The notes beneath the pieces are model-generated. The model was given only the letters and a program-made list of their open reading frames with translations, ran no database searches and was not told the origin of the DNA. Both the position numbers and the translations under genes were made by a program. From Nectonema munidae (Eukaryota > Nematomorpha > Nectonematoida > Nectonematidae), in the NCBI GenBank assembly GCA_030549495.1, contig JAUIRK010000297.1, positions 310,001 through 374,000 on the forward strand: a stretch of 64,000 bases of DNA. The letters run 5' to 3'. How positions within the stretch are numbered: the stretch's first letter is position 1; the number at the start of each line of letters is the position of its first letter. This document shows, one piece after another, positions 32,250 to 44,469 of this stretch.

Positions 32250-32960
32250 TATCAATATATTTGACCTAAGTTTTCACATCAACAAAAGTTTATTTTTAAA
32301 AAAGTAAGGTTTATTTTTAAAATCTGTCTCCAAGAACATTAATTAAAATTTTACACGAAATATACACGCTTTTATAACAAATCAACAATGCCAATTTCAT
32401 TTATGGATTCTTTTTGCATTTAGAATTTGAAAAAACAAAGTTTCGGTTTATTTCATAAAATCTGTCTTCGAGAACACTCATTCAAATTTTACATGAAATA
32501 TACACATTTTCATATCAAATCAACAATGCCAATTTCATTTATAGATTGTTTTTGCATTTGGATTCAAAATTACTTATAAGTGTAAAATAAATTTGTGGTT
32601 CACTTCTAAAAATTGTTTCCAAAAACAAAATTTGCGGTTTACACAAAATTTGCGGTTTACATCTAAAATCTTACTACGAGAACATTCATTCAAATTTTAC
32701 ATGAAATACACACATTTTTATAACAAATCAACGATGCCAATTCCAATTATAGATTGTTTTTGTATTTAGAATGTGAAAATAATTGTAAGCATGAATCAAA
32801 TTTGCAAATCAGGTGTTTTACACACATGCATGCACCCATTTTCAAACAGGCTAAATCTAACAGTGATGTTTATTTTTTATAAAAATTAATCATACCTGTC
32901 AAAAAATGATTGACATATGACACTTCAACTGAAATAAAGGACTTCATGATTAAATAGTTA
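32250..32960 (+). repeat. ~150-bp tandem repeat array with a flanking 135-bp-type unit
   Basis: At least three imperfect units share GAACAYTCATTCAAATTTTA, AAATCAACRATGCCAATT and ATAGATTGTTTTTGCATTT (near 32340, 32470 and 32690). The unit matches the array at 15120-15540 in the same orientation and that at 30885-31310 in inverse orientation. At the right end (32820-32960) a unit with CACCCATTTTCAAACAGGCT is shared with the array at 58770-59110. Confidence 0.75.
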
Positions 32961-33339
32961 TACATAGCTATATATATGTAATTTATTTTGTCATAGAATA
33001 AATAGAATTATAAGTAGACAAAACAAAATTGCAAAAAAAAATATAACTGAAAATGATATAGAACTAAAAACGGGATTTTATACCGAATTCAATCGAGGTG
33101 ATTTTTTTTAATGAAATTAATCAAATACAAAACAAGGACTCTGTAGAGGCATATTTTGATTCGCATCATTTTATTTGAAGGAGAAAGACAGTTCGTTTAT
33201 ACCATTCAATCTACAATATCTCGAAATATGCTGAATCGGTCAATTTAAATAAGTTTCGTGTTTGACCATTTTGAGAAAGTTTTGTACGTATAATCAAACA
33301 ATATACAAATGAACGAAGATGATAAAGTTGAAACATAAT
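32961..33339. other. AT-rich sequence without recognised features
   Basis: Nothing recognisable. Confidence 0.4.
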
Positions 33340-34060
33340 TTATTTATTATAAAAATTTGATCGTTTTTTATATCTAATCATTTGGTTGTCGTATGGTTTC
33401 TCTAAAATGTAAAATATTTTCACCTCAACATGAGTTTTCTGAATGAAATTTGCTATTTTATTTAATAATTGCTGGTAGTATTTAAAAATAGAATAGAGAA
33501 AAACTTTATTCAAAAATTTGTCTTTTTGACAATCAAGATTCAAAAAAACATTTCCATTCAAAAACGTTTAAAAGAAATTTACATTTCTTGGGTTTTTCTC
33601 ATTATTAAAAGCAAAAATAGTACCTGAATTTACTTTTGCCGTATCTAATAGATAAGAAAAAGCGGCTACTGTCCATTTTTTTGGTTTTCCATTTTTGGAA
33701 TAATTTCTTATTCTCTGATCGACTATATCCGTTCCACCCTTGGAAAAATCGTACTGTTTAAAAATTGCAGGTTTATTTTTTTCATCGTCTACTGTAATTT
33801 CTAAAATGGGGGGTCTGGAGGTCAAAACTTTCCTTTTTATTTAGAAAATAGTACATAACTATGAATTGATAAAAATTCTCTATCTATATCCCAGCAAAAC
33901 TTATAAGAAAATTCATCTCTACTATTATGTAAATTTTTTATACTTGCGGAATACCTTTTCTTCTTGTGTCTATTGTACTGACTATAATTAATCCTTTTTT
34001 ATACAGCCAATCAGCTAGCTCTATAACAAACGGTCAATGGTTAAATTTCGACCTTTCAAA
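33340..34060 (-). pseudogene. piggyBac transposase remnant, second lineage
   Basis: Reading right to left: ELADWLYKKGLIIVSTID and TRRKGIP (about 34030-33950), NSRDEFSYKFCWDIDREFLS, then VLTSRPPILEITVDDEKN, PAIFKQYDFSKGGTDIVDQR, YSKNGKPKKWTVAAFSYLLD and TAKVNSGTIFAFN (33825-33610). GTDIVDQ with the following W-x-x-A-x-F-x-x-x-L-D is the third catalytic-Asp region of the piggyBac DDE domain. The frame is broken upstream of 33825, and the first catalytic region was not found. The sequence differs clearly from the piggyBac at 15.8 kb. Confidence 0.8.
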
Positions 34061-34704
34061 GATAAATATGCAGTGATGATGCCTCTTATAAGTGTATAAG
34101 TTCTATATAATTTTTCTCAATATATACATCGTTACCTTGGAAAAACTTGAATGGCATTTTCTGAAGAAGAGGGAGCGTACTTTATATATACAAATGTAAG
34201 AAAGTTTGAGAAGTTATAACTTCATTGCTCCGAAATAGAAACTTACCAAATTTTGCATATCTGTATGCACATATAAATGAAATATTCAAAGTTTGAAAAA
34301 ATTCGAAAAAATTATACATAATATTTAAAAAACATGATGTATTATGCAAACTCCAGTTGAAATAAATTCCCAGCTTAATTTTCATTCTATAGTCTAAAAA
34401 TTAAAAAAAAAATTTTTGAACATAAATATATGAATCAATTTTATAGTATAATGATGAGTATCAACATTAATATTCGTGCCTCATTGGAAATTTTGATACT
34501 GAAAAAATTTGTTTTATTATAGATTCCAAATAAAATCTAAACTTTAAAGAAAAATAAATTCATTTGTGAAATGACTAAAAATTTGAATATAGTCTTTGGA
34601 GAACAGCATGAAAACAAATCGTTCAAAAATCAGTACAATATATCTCACCGCAAACATACCACGATTGTAAAAGAGTCACAAATTAATCAAAAATGTTAAT
34701 AAAC
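34061..34704. other. AT-rich sequence without recognised features
   Basis: May include the decayed 5' part of the piggyBac remnant to the left. No motif recognised. Confidence 0.4.
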
Positions 34705-34968
34705 CAGAGGCGCACATCTTCAAAATTATTAGGGGGGCAAATTTTTTTTGCAATTTTCAAAATTACTATTCTGGAAATACAACGGAGACCAAATATTCAA
34801 GCAATCCTTTATAATAGAGTGTATACAGCGCACACCTAAATTTATAAGTCTACTTTATATTTTATTTTACAAAATTGATGAAATTGAAAAACAATACTTC
34901 CAGCCAAAATATTTTAATTAAATTTTTTATTTTTTTTATTATTGGGGGAGGGGCGATGTGAGCCCCTG
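34705..34968. mobile_element. Probable hAT MITE, 264 bp
   Basis: Left end CAGAGGCGCACATC and right end in complement CAGGGGCTCACATC are 12 of 14 identical, with G-rich subterminal runs (AGGGGGGC; GGGGGAGGGGC). No exact 8-bp duplication adjoins both ends. ATCAAAAA follows the right end and also occurs 11 bp left of the left end, so the left boundary may lie at 34694. Confidence 0.6.
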
Positions 34969-36534
34969 ATCAAAAACAGCAGAAAAATGAAAACACCCTG
35001 ACTTATCAGTCACAATACCTACAAGAAATTTTTTGAGGGAGCGCTTCTCGAAAAATGACGGGGTGAATGGATAGGCTAAGAAAAGAAACGCAAGATCCAA
35101 AAGAATGCTGGTAAAAGTCCTATAATGGCGCCAAAGTTTTAATTTTTTGGTGTTTTTTATAAATAAGAATACGAAAAATCGTAGTTGGTGTACATTCTTC
35201 AATAATACTTTTGAAAAATTAAAGCAATTAATGAGGAATTTCTAATGAGCATCTCGTCGTAAATTAGGGAAAAGCATTGTAATACATTAGAATACAAAGT
35301 TTGATGTTTGTAACTTTTCAAAAATGTTGTTATTTTTGTAGAACATTAAGTGCCAAGAGTATACGAAAGAAAAGTGGTTTGTATTGAATTCGTCAAATTA
35401 TTATTAACCCTAGAACATCAGTATGGGTCAATTGACCCATTTTAAAATTTATTTACTTTGTGAAATTTGACAAAATAAGTTTTTTGAACAAGATCAATCG
35501 TTGAGACTTTTGCCGTTCTTAAGGCCCAAATTAAATTATCTAATTGAAAAAAATTTTTTTTGTTCATTTAAAAAACCTAGAGCCTGAGAGCTAAGTTGCT
35601 CTCATACTCAACATGAATAATTCCTCTTAATTTTCCCCCCAATATAAAAATTTGCATGACAGAGGAGATATAGGGTAAAATGGTGTTTGGGGGTGGAAAA
35701 TTTGAGGGTCATAAAATACGCGGGATTGGAGCCCACTCGAGTGCGGTATTCAAAAAAGGAATAATATGACATTTGCAAAAAAGATGTGAGATCTGTTGTG
35801 AATTGGAGGATGGGAAACAAATATAATCATGATAACATGAATGTCACCGAAAAATACTTCATACTACTTACCAAGAGAATGATGAGTGGAGTAACAAAAT
35901 AATCCAAAGGAAGATTTGCCAGGAAAACAAGTACACTTATTATGTGATGATAGATGCGCACATGCGCCGTGTTATTTATTAATTTGTTTTTCACCGATCT
36001 TTTGATATTGAGCAAGAGAAAATCAATTAACCGATCAATCAATTAAAAGATTTGTAATGATTTCATTGATTTCAAAAAGCGATAAATATGCCGCCGCAGT
36101 GGGAAACAAAGTAGGAGAAATATGATCGATTGCTGTTAAGGATTAGGATGGAATATTATCCTTCTCTCTCTTCCTTCGCAAAACCGAAATGCCATATGAC
36201 ACCATCACACAATGGCTCCCCTCGATTGCGCCAACCAGCAATTCTAGTAAACATATGAAGATCTTAGAAGGACATATTTACTTTGTGTAACTTGTTTCTC
36301 TTGTTGTTGCCAGTTGTGGGTTAGCTGTTACTTAACAGCAGTGATAAATAGACACCCGACATAAAATAAAATTTCAAAAAATTGTTCATTACCCTCCTAG
36401 AACATGTTATAAAGCATAAGAAGCATAAAAAATAAATTGTGAGAAAAAAATATGTACCACCCCCTCAAACCACACATTTCTCAATCGTTGTGTTTTATTA
36501 TATACTAAATAAATAAACATATGTATCTCATAAC
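34969..36534. other. AT-rich sequence with a piggyBac-like end and a palindrome
   Basis: At 35404 TTAA is followed by CCCTAGAACATCAG, resembling a piggyBac left end, with the perfect 18-bp palindrome ATGGGTCAATTGACCCAT at 35423-35440. No matching right end found. No gene recognised elsewhere. Confidence 0.45.
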
Positions 36535-36642
36535 CTGCACGGTTGAGCGCGGATAGACAACTTGGTTGTCCTTGTATACTACGGCCGTTTCTATTCCATA
36601 GTTTGCTATGATACAAGTAATTAGGGAGACAGGGTCAACTTT
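36535..36642 (-). CDS. Candidate internal exon, function unknown
   Basis: A 108-nt phase-0 block lies between a TGTAAACAG acceptor and a GCAG|GTTATG donor. It encodes 36 residues including KVDPVSLITCIIANYGIE and TAVVYKDNQVVYPRSTVQ, with GC content well above the flanks. I do not recognise the protein. No neighbouring exon was found, so this may be chance. Confidence 0.22.
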
Positions 36643-37190
36643 CTGTTTACATTTTGCTAGATGTAAGATATGATTGATATACTTCATTCGGAGAAAAGGG
36701 TATTATCTATATTTTTGCAATTTGCACGATTTTAAATAACACATTTCTCAATTAATCAAAGAATAACCAAACATTCTTTAAAAAGTCAAAAATATAAGAA
36801 GATAATTTGGTAAAGATTATTGTGTTTTTAAAAAAAGGATAGAGAAGCGATTTTTATTGATCTCGTTTTAGAGGTACTATAACGAAGTATTAGAGTGTTA
36901 AAAAAGAATCATAGTACATTTTCTAATCTAACTCTGCTACTAATAAGATATTTTTTGACTTATGTTTAGGCTGCACTTTGGTAAAAACAAAGAAGAGCTT
37001 TATTCGATTATAGTAACATTTTAATTTAGTATAATTAAGGCCGTAAATGCAGAAAAATTTGAAAGTTTTTCGTATTGTCACCGAAAAAAAGAGATCCTGA
37101 ACATATTCCAGATGAATTAGTTTGTAATGTTGAGCCGATTGCAATGTTCAACTGAATTTATGCTTTCTTTGGAAAGATATTGAACTTGTT
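36643..37190. other. AT-rich sequence without recognised features
   Basis: Nothing recognisable. Confidence 0.4.
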
Positions 37191-38340
37191 TCCAATGAGC
37201 ATGAAAAAATGTTTCCAAATTTTCCATCACCCAAATCTAAATTGGATACTAACTGGACTTTGGCTGACCCATCCATCACTAAACAAGCTTTGGATTATTT
37301 TAATAGATTAGTTTCAAAAGAATTTGCCAAAATACATAAAGTAAATCTAAAGAGTTTCAAGTTTACCTAGATATAAAAAAAACAAATCGAGAAAAGAAAG
37401 ATTCGATATTGGCCTGATATGCGATTGCTTTACTCGTTTTGAATTTTTGGGTGTTTATTTTGTACTGGAGAAAAAACTGAAATACATTTTGTGGAACAGT
37501 TTTTGCTATATACAAAGTCAACGAATCTCTCATACTGACTTAAAAACTGATAACGACTTAAAAGTTTCGTTTACGACACTTTTTAAAGAGCTAGAATCGT
37601 GTCAATCAATACTACTTCTCTAGATTGAAGCAAAAAAATTTACTTTTTTCAAGATTATATATTTTCTCTTTCAGTTAAAAAATACTCCACTTTTTTCAAC
37701 GTTATTAGAGACACAATTTTCAAACACCAGGATTCATCAAACTTATTGACAGTTTGATAACGCGATTAAGCAAAGGATTTTGAAAGACAACTTGGAAAGT
37801 GGTTTGAATTTGCCTCATTTTCAGAACATATTTCTATTTTTTCCCCAATATAATGAAATGAATCAGCTCAAATTCACAACTATGATAGCGAACGAAGTGT
37901 TGGATGTATCAATTTCGAATTGAATAAAAGAGGTGCTTTTCAAATTCAGTCAGCTTCAAGATCTTTTCATTTTTAACTCCAAGCATTAAATAACTTTAGA
38001 GACTTCAGAAGTTTGATTAAGCAAAGTGCAAAGTTAAGTGAGATCTATAAAGATTGGGATAAATCGCAGCAAACCCTTATGAAATCAAAAGGAAAAACAT
38101 AGATCTTGAATTCCTCCAAAAAACACGGCGACTATTCACTGATCCAAACGAAATTTTCGAGTATGTTGGAAAAAAGCAGATAAGGAAGAGATACTTCTTT
38201 GTCCATCTCCAGAAAAAGTACAATTTTTGAGCTTTGCAATAATGTAAGATACATGTCTGCAAATAAATATGCACATAATCTTCTGAAGAATACAACTTTT
38301 AATTCCAACGTGACATCCGTTGACTTTAAAAATGCTTAAA
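37191..38340 (+). pseudogene. Unidentified decayed coding-like sequence
   Basis: Plus-strand segments look protein-like in several frames: EHEKMFPNFPSPKSKLDTNW with TLADPSITKQALDYFNRL (37198-37370), FGCLFCTGEKTEIHFVEQ (about 37440-37500), and NFRDFRSLIKQSAKLSEIYK with DWDKSQQTLMKSKGK (about 37990-38090). Frame breaks separate them. I cannot assign a family; a broken transposase or host pseudogene is likely. Confidence 0.35.
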
Positions 38341-40260
38341 TTCTATCCGTTCATGATAAAATGATTATGATATCAAGTATTTTAAATAAAACATTATAAT
38401 TACTTCTTTATCAGCAAGTTGGAAGAGATCATTTGGACGAATTGAACAGTTTTCTTTATATATTATGTTTTCATACCGTAATAAATAACATTACTTTGTA
38501 TAATTTAAAAAATATTTATCTTTTTGACAGTCTAAGTCAGGCTAGGCCTACGTTACAGTTCGAAAAGGAATTTCGTATTTTCAAACTTGATTTTTTTTCC
38601 TACGGTAAAATCATATTAGAATGAAAAAATAGGATATTTAAAAAACGGATTGAAATTTTGAAAAAAAAATTGAAGCGTAATAGCGAAATCAAACATATTT
38701 GTTTAATGTTTTTAACCTTGCGAAAAAATGTCTTCAATATTCTTTAGATCATATAACTTTTATTTCTTTATTTATTATTATAGAAGTCTTTTGGCATTAA
38801 TTAAAAAATTTTTCGAAGTTTATGAAATGAATTAAATCACTTTGGCTTGAAATTGAAAAAAGTTTGGCATCATTGCTGTAGGCGAGGGTTCTTCAACCTT
38901 ATATTTTATTGAAATTAACTCGAGAGCCTCAAATTTTTATTAAGGGTAAAACCATAGAATATATGAAAATTGAACAATCACAAAATTTTCATTTTTTGCA
39001 TTGGATGTTAAAATATATCCATACTAATGAGATATTTGTTTTCGTTTTCCTTCAATTCAAAAACTTTTGTTTTGAAGTAATATTGCCCAAATCATTTTTC
39101 CCATAGGGCAAAAATTGGGCTCTGGGCTTTTAAATTCTGCGTAAAATTGGCAGCAAGAAATCGCAAAAATTTAGGAAACTTTCAAAGCACAACTTTTAAC
39201 ATTCATGCGCATAAGCTGCTACATTTTGTAGATATTTTAACGCTAAAATGTATAACAAAAAACTTTGTAACAATTATTTCAACTCCAAATTATTGATATG
39301 AAGAATTGCCAACCCCACATCCACGAATGTCAAGTTTAACGTCATCAATCATTACCAATATATAAAGTGTTCTATTCCTAACTGTTTTTTGTGTCAAAAG
39401 GTGTTATTAAGTTTAGTGAAGTATTAATCATTTTTGTTCTTCTGTTTTTTATCTTCAAAGTATTAATTTTGAACAACATGTTTGTTTCTCGTTAATTTCT
39501 TATATTTCTCTCTTATTGGCTAACAGCGAGGCGGCCGACCTAAAATCCGCCTTACAAAGCGCATTATTTTATTCATTTTCACCGTTCATCAATTATTATA
39601 TATATTATAGCTGTTCTCTTTTGTCTATGTATATTCCTTTTTTTATTCCTTCTGCAATTGTAAATAAATTTCTTCCTCTTCTTCTTCATCCAATGCTTTT
39701 AATGGCGCGGCAAAAATTTATCCTCATCAGATCCGATAGCAACTTTTACGCTTAACAACAAACTTATTGACGAATGAAAAGGCCAAGTCGCGATAGAGAA
39801 AGGAAAGCAGAGAACAAAATTAAAGAAACAAATTTATTCTTTGAAGATAAAAGAGGAAAGCTGCGCATTTTGGATAGGCGCGGTCTTTTTCAAGCAAAAG
39901 ATGAAGAAGTGAGAGGATGATGATGAGTTAGAGGCGTTGTATAAAGAAAGAGGATGAACGACGATGTGTGTAAGGTGGTGAAGAGCATAAATCTTTTTCT
40001 TATTCTTGAAAAAGAGCGCACCGTTCGAAAATGAGAGGAGAACCTTTTGTCTAAGGATGAGATATTTGTTCTTTTCTTTCTATATTATTTATTACATTAG
40101 CAGCACACAAGAATATACGTCTACGTCATATGTCGCCTCCATATGTGAAGGTGAAAGTGAGATATATTGATTTAAGATGAAATAAGTATTAATACAAAAA
40201 TAAATAAAATGAACAATTGGATTTGGTTGAGATGGAAATTTTAGCTAATTAGTTAGTATA
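38341..40260. other. Sequence without recognised genes
   Basis: AT-rich. A higher-GC, purine-rich patch near 39780-40060 (containing AAGTCGCGATAGAGAAAGG) gives no convincing frame. Confidence 0.4.
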
Positions 40261-40449
40261 TAGTGGCGAATCCAGAAATTGACCATATGGTTGACCATAT
40301 GGTGGGGGCAACTTTAAAAAATACTGGTAAAATACTACCATACAAGTCTTGATGCTTTACGAAAGAGCAAAATCAGTAAGGGGAATTTCTGAAGCCATTC
40401 TTCATAGGGAGCCTAGGCCCAGGTGCCCCCTACTCTAGATTCGCCAGTG
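40261..40449. mobile_element. hAT MITE, 189 bp, related to 20858-21149
   Basis: Left end TAGTGGCGAATCCAGAAA and right end in complement CACTGGCGAATCTAGAG are inverted. The right half (GAGCAAAATCAGTAAGG, GAAGCCATTCTTCATA, CCTAGGCCC) matches the MITE at 20858-21149. TTAGTA occurs on both sides, a degenerate target duplication. A CCATATGGT motif is duplicated near the left end. Confidence 0.72.
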
Positions 40450-41720
40450 GTTAGTAATACAAAAGAGTTAGTAGAATACTTAAGAATTCTTGTGGAAACA
40501 CGATTTTATTGAAATGCTTTTGAGACTAAACTTCTAAAACACCTTCATGTCAATAATAAGTAAATGTATGTAATATATAATAAAAAATGAATGAATAATC
40601 TTTTCAATTTCAATTAATTCTTTATATTAAAATCCTTTTCCAATTATTCTAAATTTTGACCCTGGGCAAGAGATTGTAAAAGAGATCAAGAAATAGTTAA
40701 GGGCATATTAGTGTACATACACATATAACGCTTACTGTATTGTGTAAGATGAAATATTTTAATTAAAAAACTTACCACGATGATATAATTAGAAATGATG
40801 AATAAGTGATGAATTGGATTGACTTTGTTATCAACAGCATGAACAGTTTGTAACATGTAAAAAGTATATTAGCTTCTATTCTTAATATAGCTAAGAAATG
40901 ACAAATCCAAGACGATATATTTTTGATTGATGTGTTTGAGGTAATTTTCAGAGGAAAAAACGAAGGATTAGTGAGACTTATGTCAAACTACATTGACCCC
41001 ACCTCATTAAATGTGACATTTTTAAGGTAATTACAGTGGTGTGGTAAGGGATCCAAAAATGCAGAAATAAGTGAGGAAAAGAAAGGAGAGGAAGAGCTTT
41101 GGTGAAGAAAGATGAGGACGATCTTTTTGAATGAGTGAGTGAGTGAGTGAGTGAGGGCTGTGAAGAGTGTGAGAAGAATGTATGCGATGCAAAGTTTGTT
41201 TCAAACGAATTCTTAGCCAGAGGAGGTATTTGCAGGTTTGGAAGCATTCAAATTAAATGGAAATTCTCATTTAAATAGAAAGGAATGAGCAGGCAGGCAC
41301 GATCACGAGTGTTTAGACGCTGGGATTGTGCTTAGAAGATGTTTCTCTACACACAGCGGCGCGAAGAGTGATGAGGAGTTGAGATTTCTTTTTTGTGGGT
41401 GATGATTTCTTCTTTTGGAGGCTTGTTTGTTAGGATTTTGGGGTTAAGTTATTTACAATGATGTGATGGATTGTGTACGCGATATTACAATGACGATGAT
41501 GGTGAATTGATAATAATAATAATAATAATAATAATAATGGTGATGATGTTGATGATGATGATGGTGTAAATCTCAAGTGTAACAACTTGCTTTGGGGTAG
41601 GTGTCGATCAATACTAATTTGTAGAACTTTTATTTTATTTTTATCTATACAACAAAATCCAATAGAGATTTTTATAAATTAAGCAAAGGATATGGAAAAA
41701 CGAGTACGCCTGCTTATACT
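40450..41720. other. Sequence with short simple repeats
   Basis: (GAGT)n near 41134-41157 and (TAA)n with GATGAT-rich flanks near 41510-41565. No gene recognised. Confidence 0.5.
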
Positions 41721-41820
41721 AGAATCACGAAAACGACGTAAAGATAGTCACGATCGGGAATCGCACCCAAACGACTTGGATCGCGACCTCAAGCTCCCAC
41801 CAGGAAGGACATGATCTGTC
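41721..41820 (-). mobile_element. tRNA-derived SINE fragment, family B
   Basis: The complement reads CCTTCCTGGTGGGAGCTTGA in the A-box region and GGGTGCGATTCCCGATCGTG at the B box. The tail CGATCGTGACTATC is shared with the copy at 61166-61300. Confidence 0.65.
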
Positions 41821-41999
41821 AAAGTTTTGAGAAATAATATATCCCAATTAACTACAAATTGTTGAAATTGATACAGTAAACTTATTGTTGTATCCTTCCG
41901 ATAAGCGTAGGTGTGAATGGTGAGTAGGGCTTCAACATGTGTAGCAAAAATGATCAAAACTAGCGAGGATTGTAACACAATTTGCAAGTTTAAAAAACA

Positions 42000-42104
42000 G
42001 ACACTTTAGAATTGGAAAAAGACACTTTAGAATTTAAAAAAGATACTTTAGAATTTGAAAAAGACACTTTAGAATTTAAAAAAGACCGTTTAGAACTAAA
42101 AATG
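42000..42104 (+). repeat. 21-bp minisatellite encoding heptads (DTLEFKK-like)
   Basis: Five tandem 21-bp units (first unit GACACTTTAGAATTGGAAAA plus A) are in frame as DTLELEK, DTLEFKK, DTLEFEK, DTLEFKK and DRLELKM. Differences between units are mostly codon-level changes that keep leucine and charge spacing, as in a coiled coil. The frame closes after about 17 more codons. It may derive from a transposon-encoded SANT/Myb-type protein, which often carries such repeats; that is inference. Confidence 0.7.
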
Positions 42105-42159
42105 GTATATATCATTAAATGTTCAAGGAATCTTACCAGTAAAAAATAAAGGATTAGCA

Positions 42160-42459
42160 GTGCTTCCTAGAAAAAAAAGAGTAAAACTGGTGGAGACGAA
42201 AGAAGATAGACTAAACGATGACGATGATGGTGGCTGTGATGATGATGGTGACACATATCAAATAGGGATACAATGTTTATCTAATAAGAATATACGCGTT
42301 GCTCGTTTTTTCTTGATGTACGAATTCATGAAGGGAGTGTTTCAAGTGATAGATCGTTTTTATGTCACTTTCGTCAACACGATAACCAATAATAGTAGCA
42401 CTACATCTCTTACTAGCACAACTTTGGTTCAAACGTTTATAAAGAAAATCCTCTCATAA
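42160..42459 (+). CDS. Unidentified 99-residue open frame
   Basis: The open frame starts MLPRKKRVKLVETKEDRLN and runs into an acidic Asp/Gly stretch, then a hydrophobic C-terminal half. The first 40 residues look protein-like (nuclear-type basic then acidic). It lies 55 bp after the heptad minisatellite in another frame, so both could be parts of one broken gene. No family recognised. Confidence 0.25.
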   Translation: MLPRKKRVKLVETKEDRLNDDDDGGCDDDGDTYQIGIQCLSNKNIRVARFFLMYEFMKGVFQVIDRFYVTFVNTITNNSSTTSLTSTTLVQTFIKKILS

Positions 42460-42499
42460 CTTTTTTCGAGTAATTGCGATAAATTAGAATGTAAACTTT

Positions 42500-43313
42500 A
42501 GAAAAAACATTTTGTAAATATTTTTGGATCACATAAAGAACAAACACCATAAACATTTAAGGGTGGTTATTCTTCATGTAAAGACTTTTAGGATGGTTGT
42601 TCTTCATGTAATCCATATAACTTTATTTGAAGGGCTAAGTTTTCCTTCATATGAACATTTTGGGAGTGAACTCTGTTCACATGATACATTTAGGATGCTT
42701 CCAATTCAGATTTTGCAAAGAAGTCTTTCACAAACTGATACACATCTTTTCGTTTGGTGGTTGTTTTCAGTTCATCATAGGTAAGAAGTTCTCCTTTATG
42801 GTGTACCATCATGGATATTCCTCACCAGTGCAATATGTTGATTGCAAGTAATCTCGTCTAACTGGAGGGAGATCTTCAAGTGACTAGCATTCCTATGCAA
42901 AATAACTTGACCCAATATATATAAACTCAAAACAGCAATTCGACTCTGAATAACATTATTTGATAGCCACACCCATTTGCTCATTTCTTGCTTCATTTGC
43001 TAGAGTGGTTGTAGCCTATAATGCACATGGTTTGATAAGCTCTTCTCCAATAGTATGAGGTTTCTTAGACGTTGCTAATTTAATAAAGCCACTTGGTATG
43101 AAGTCATCAGCAGTGATTTGCCAACAGATTCAAAACCAAGTTTTGGAAGGCTTGTTCAAGAATCAAAAAAGGCTCATTTTGCTCGCAAAGATTTTTCATC
43201 ATGGCAAATTTGTGTTGGAGAAAACTGTTTCACATAGCATGCACTGAGGCTTTTCCGTTGCAAATGAAACCAAAACGAAGGTCGTCATCATCCCATTTCC
43301 TTTTCTTTGACAT
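42500..43313 (-). pseudogene. Broken hAT transposase, N-terminal half (ZBED5/FAM200-like)
   Basis: The start codon at 43313-43311 (complement) begins MSKKRKWDDDDLRFGFIC, the typical N-terminus of this transposase group. Further left, pieces read ETVFSNTN, KPHTIGEELIKPCAL and NEARNEQMGVAIK in changing frames, again typical of the region before the catalytic core. The CxxC BED finger is degraded and many stops are present. The motif GGTTATTCTTCATGTAA occurs near 42560 and again near 42598. Terminal repeats were not found. Confidence 0.75.
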
Positions 43314-44400
43314 GATGAAAGAGGTATAAATCCTTTAAAAATTAATATAACGACTTAAAAAAATTGATTTTATTAGTAAAAAATTTACTCTAAAATCACT
43401 TTCACCAATTGATATGTAATAAGAGAGCAATGAAATATTTAAAAGCGCGATCACAAAAACATAACTACACATCCCAAAACTCAGATGGAAAACCCAATAG
43501 GATCACCTCCTCCTCACATCATTAAATCCCATATCCCTATATACTAACATCATACACAGATTTAGATATTTAAAAACATTATATATACATGCACAAGGCG
43601 CAACCTTGTTCATTGTGCAACGCGTGAGTCTAGAAAAGCTTAAAATATCAAAAAGTTTTTTCATATTCTCTTTAATTGTTGATCTTTTTACGGTCTATCA
43701 GTTCATTTACTGCCACGAAAGGTGTTTTAGGTTTCAAAGCGCATTTGTGCCAAATGCCCACGATAAAACCGATTAAATAGCACTTTAAGTAGTTTACCAG
43801 CTATTGGAGGCATCATTTAAAAGTATGACAGCAAGTTTTCTCCCCAATGGATGAATCCAAAATTTAAACCTACATGTTCTATTTAAATGATTATTATCAG
43901 CAAAATGAAATAATCAATTTTAGTCGGTTTGTGAACTCTTGAATGAAAGACGAAGTTTATTTATTTATTTACAACCAGTCACGAAAATTAATAAAAGAAA
44001 ATATCAAAAGAAAAATACGACTGATTTAAAAAAATAAGAATAATCATTTTGTTATTTGAACGATAAATATGAAGGTTTGTGGAATACGCAAAAATGGAAC
44101 TCTTCAATGCGCAAGAACAATTTCAAAATTGGTAAAAACATGCACTTTATTTGTTATTTTCCTAAATATTTACAAAATCCAAATATAACCTACAAAAAGT
44201 TGACTTTTGTTGACCTAATTAATAACTTGAGCTTCTTTTACACAAACCTCATAAAATAATGATATGAAGGTGTTTTAGATGAAGTGCTATTAGAAAACGA
44301 AAGTTTAAAACTCCGTAGTTATGAGAGAGAGTTGAGATCAAAATAAAAAAGTTTAATCTAAGCAACAATCATAACATTAATAGGAAGTAGAATTGCGAAC
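43314..44400. other. AT-rich sequence without recognised features
   Basis: Nothing recognisable. Confidence 0.4.
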
Positions 44401-44469
44401 ACACCTTCTAACCACCTTACGCCAATATAATTCCAAGAAGTCTTTTTGTGAATAATTCATTGCAAAAAA

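Noticed and set aside
31651-35410. TTAA-adjacent GGG and CCC ends at 31663 and 35404 as two ends of one piggyBac
   Set aside because: They face away from each other, so they cannot bound a common element.
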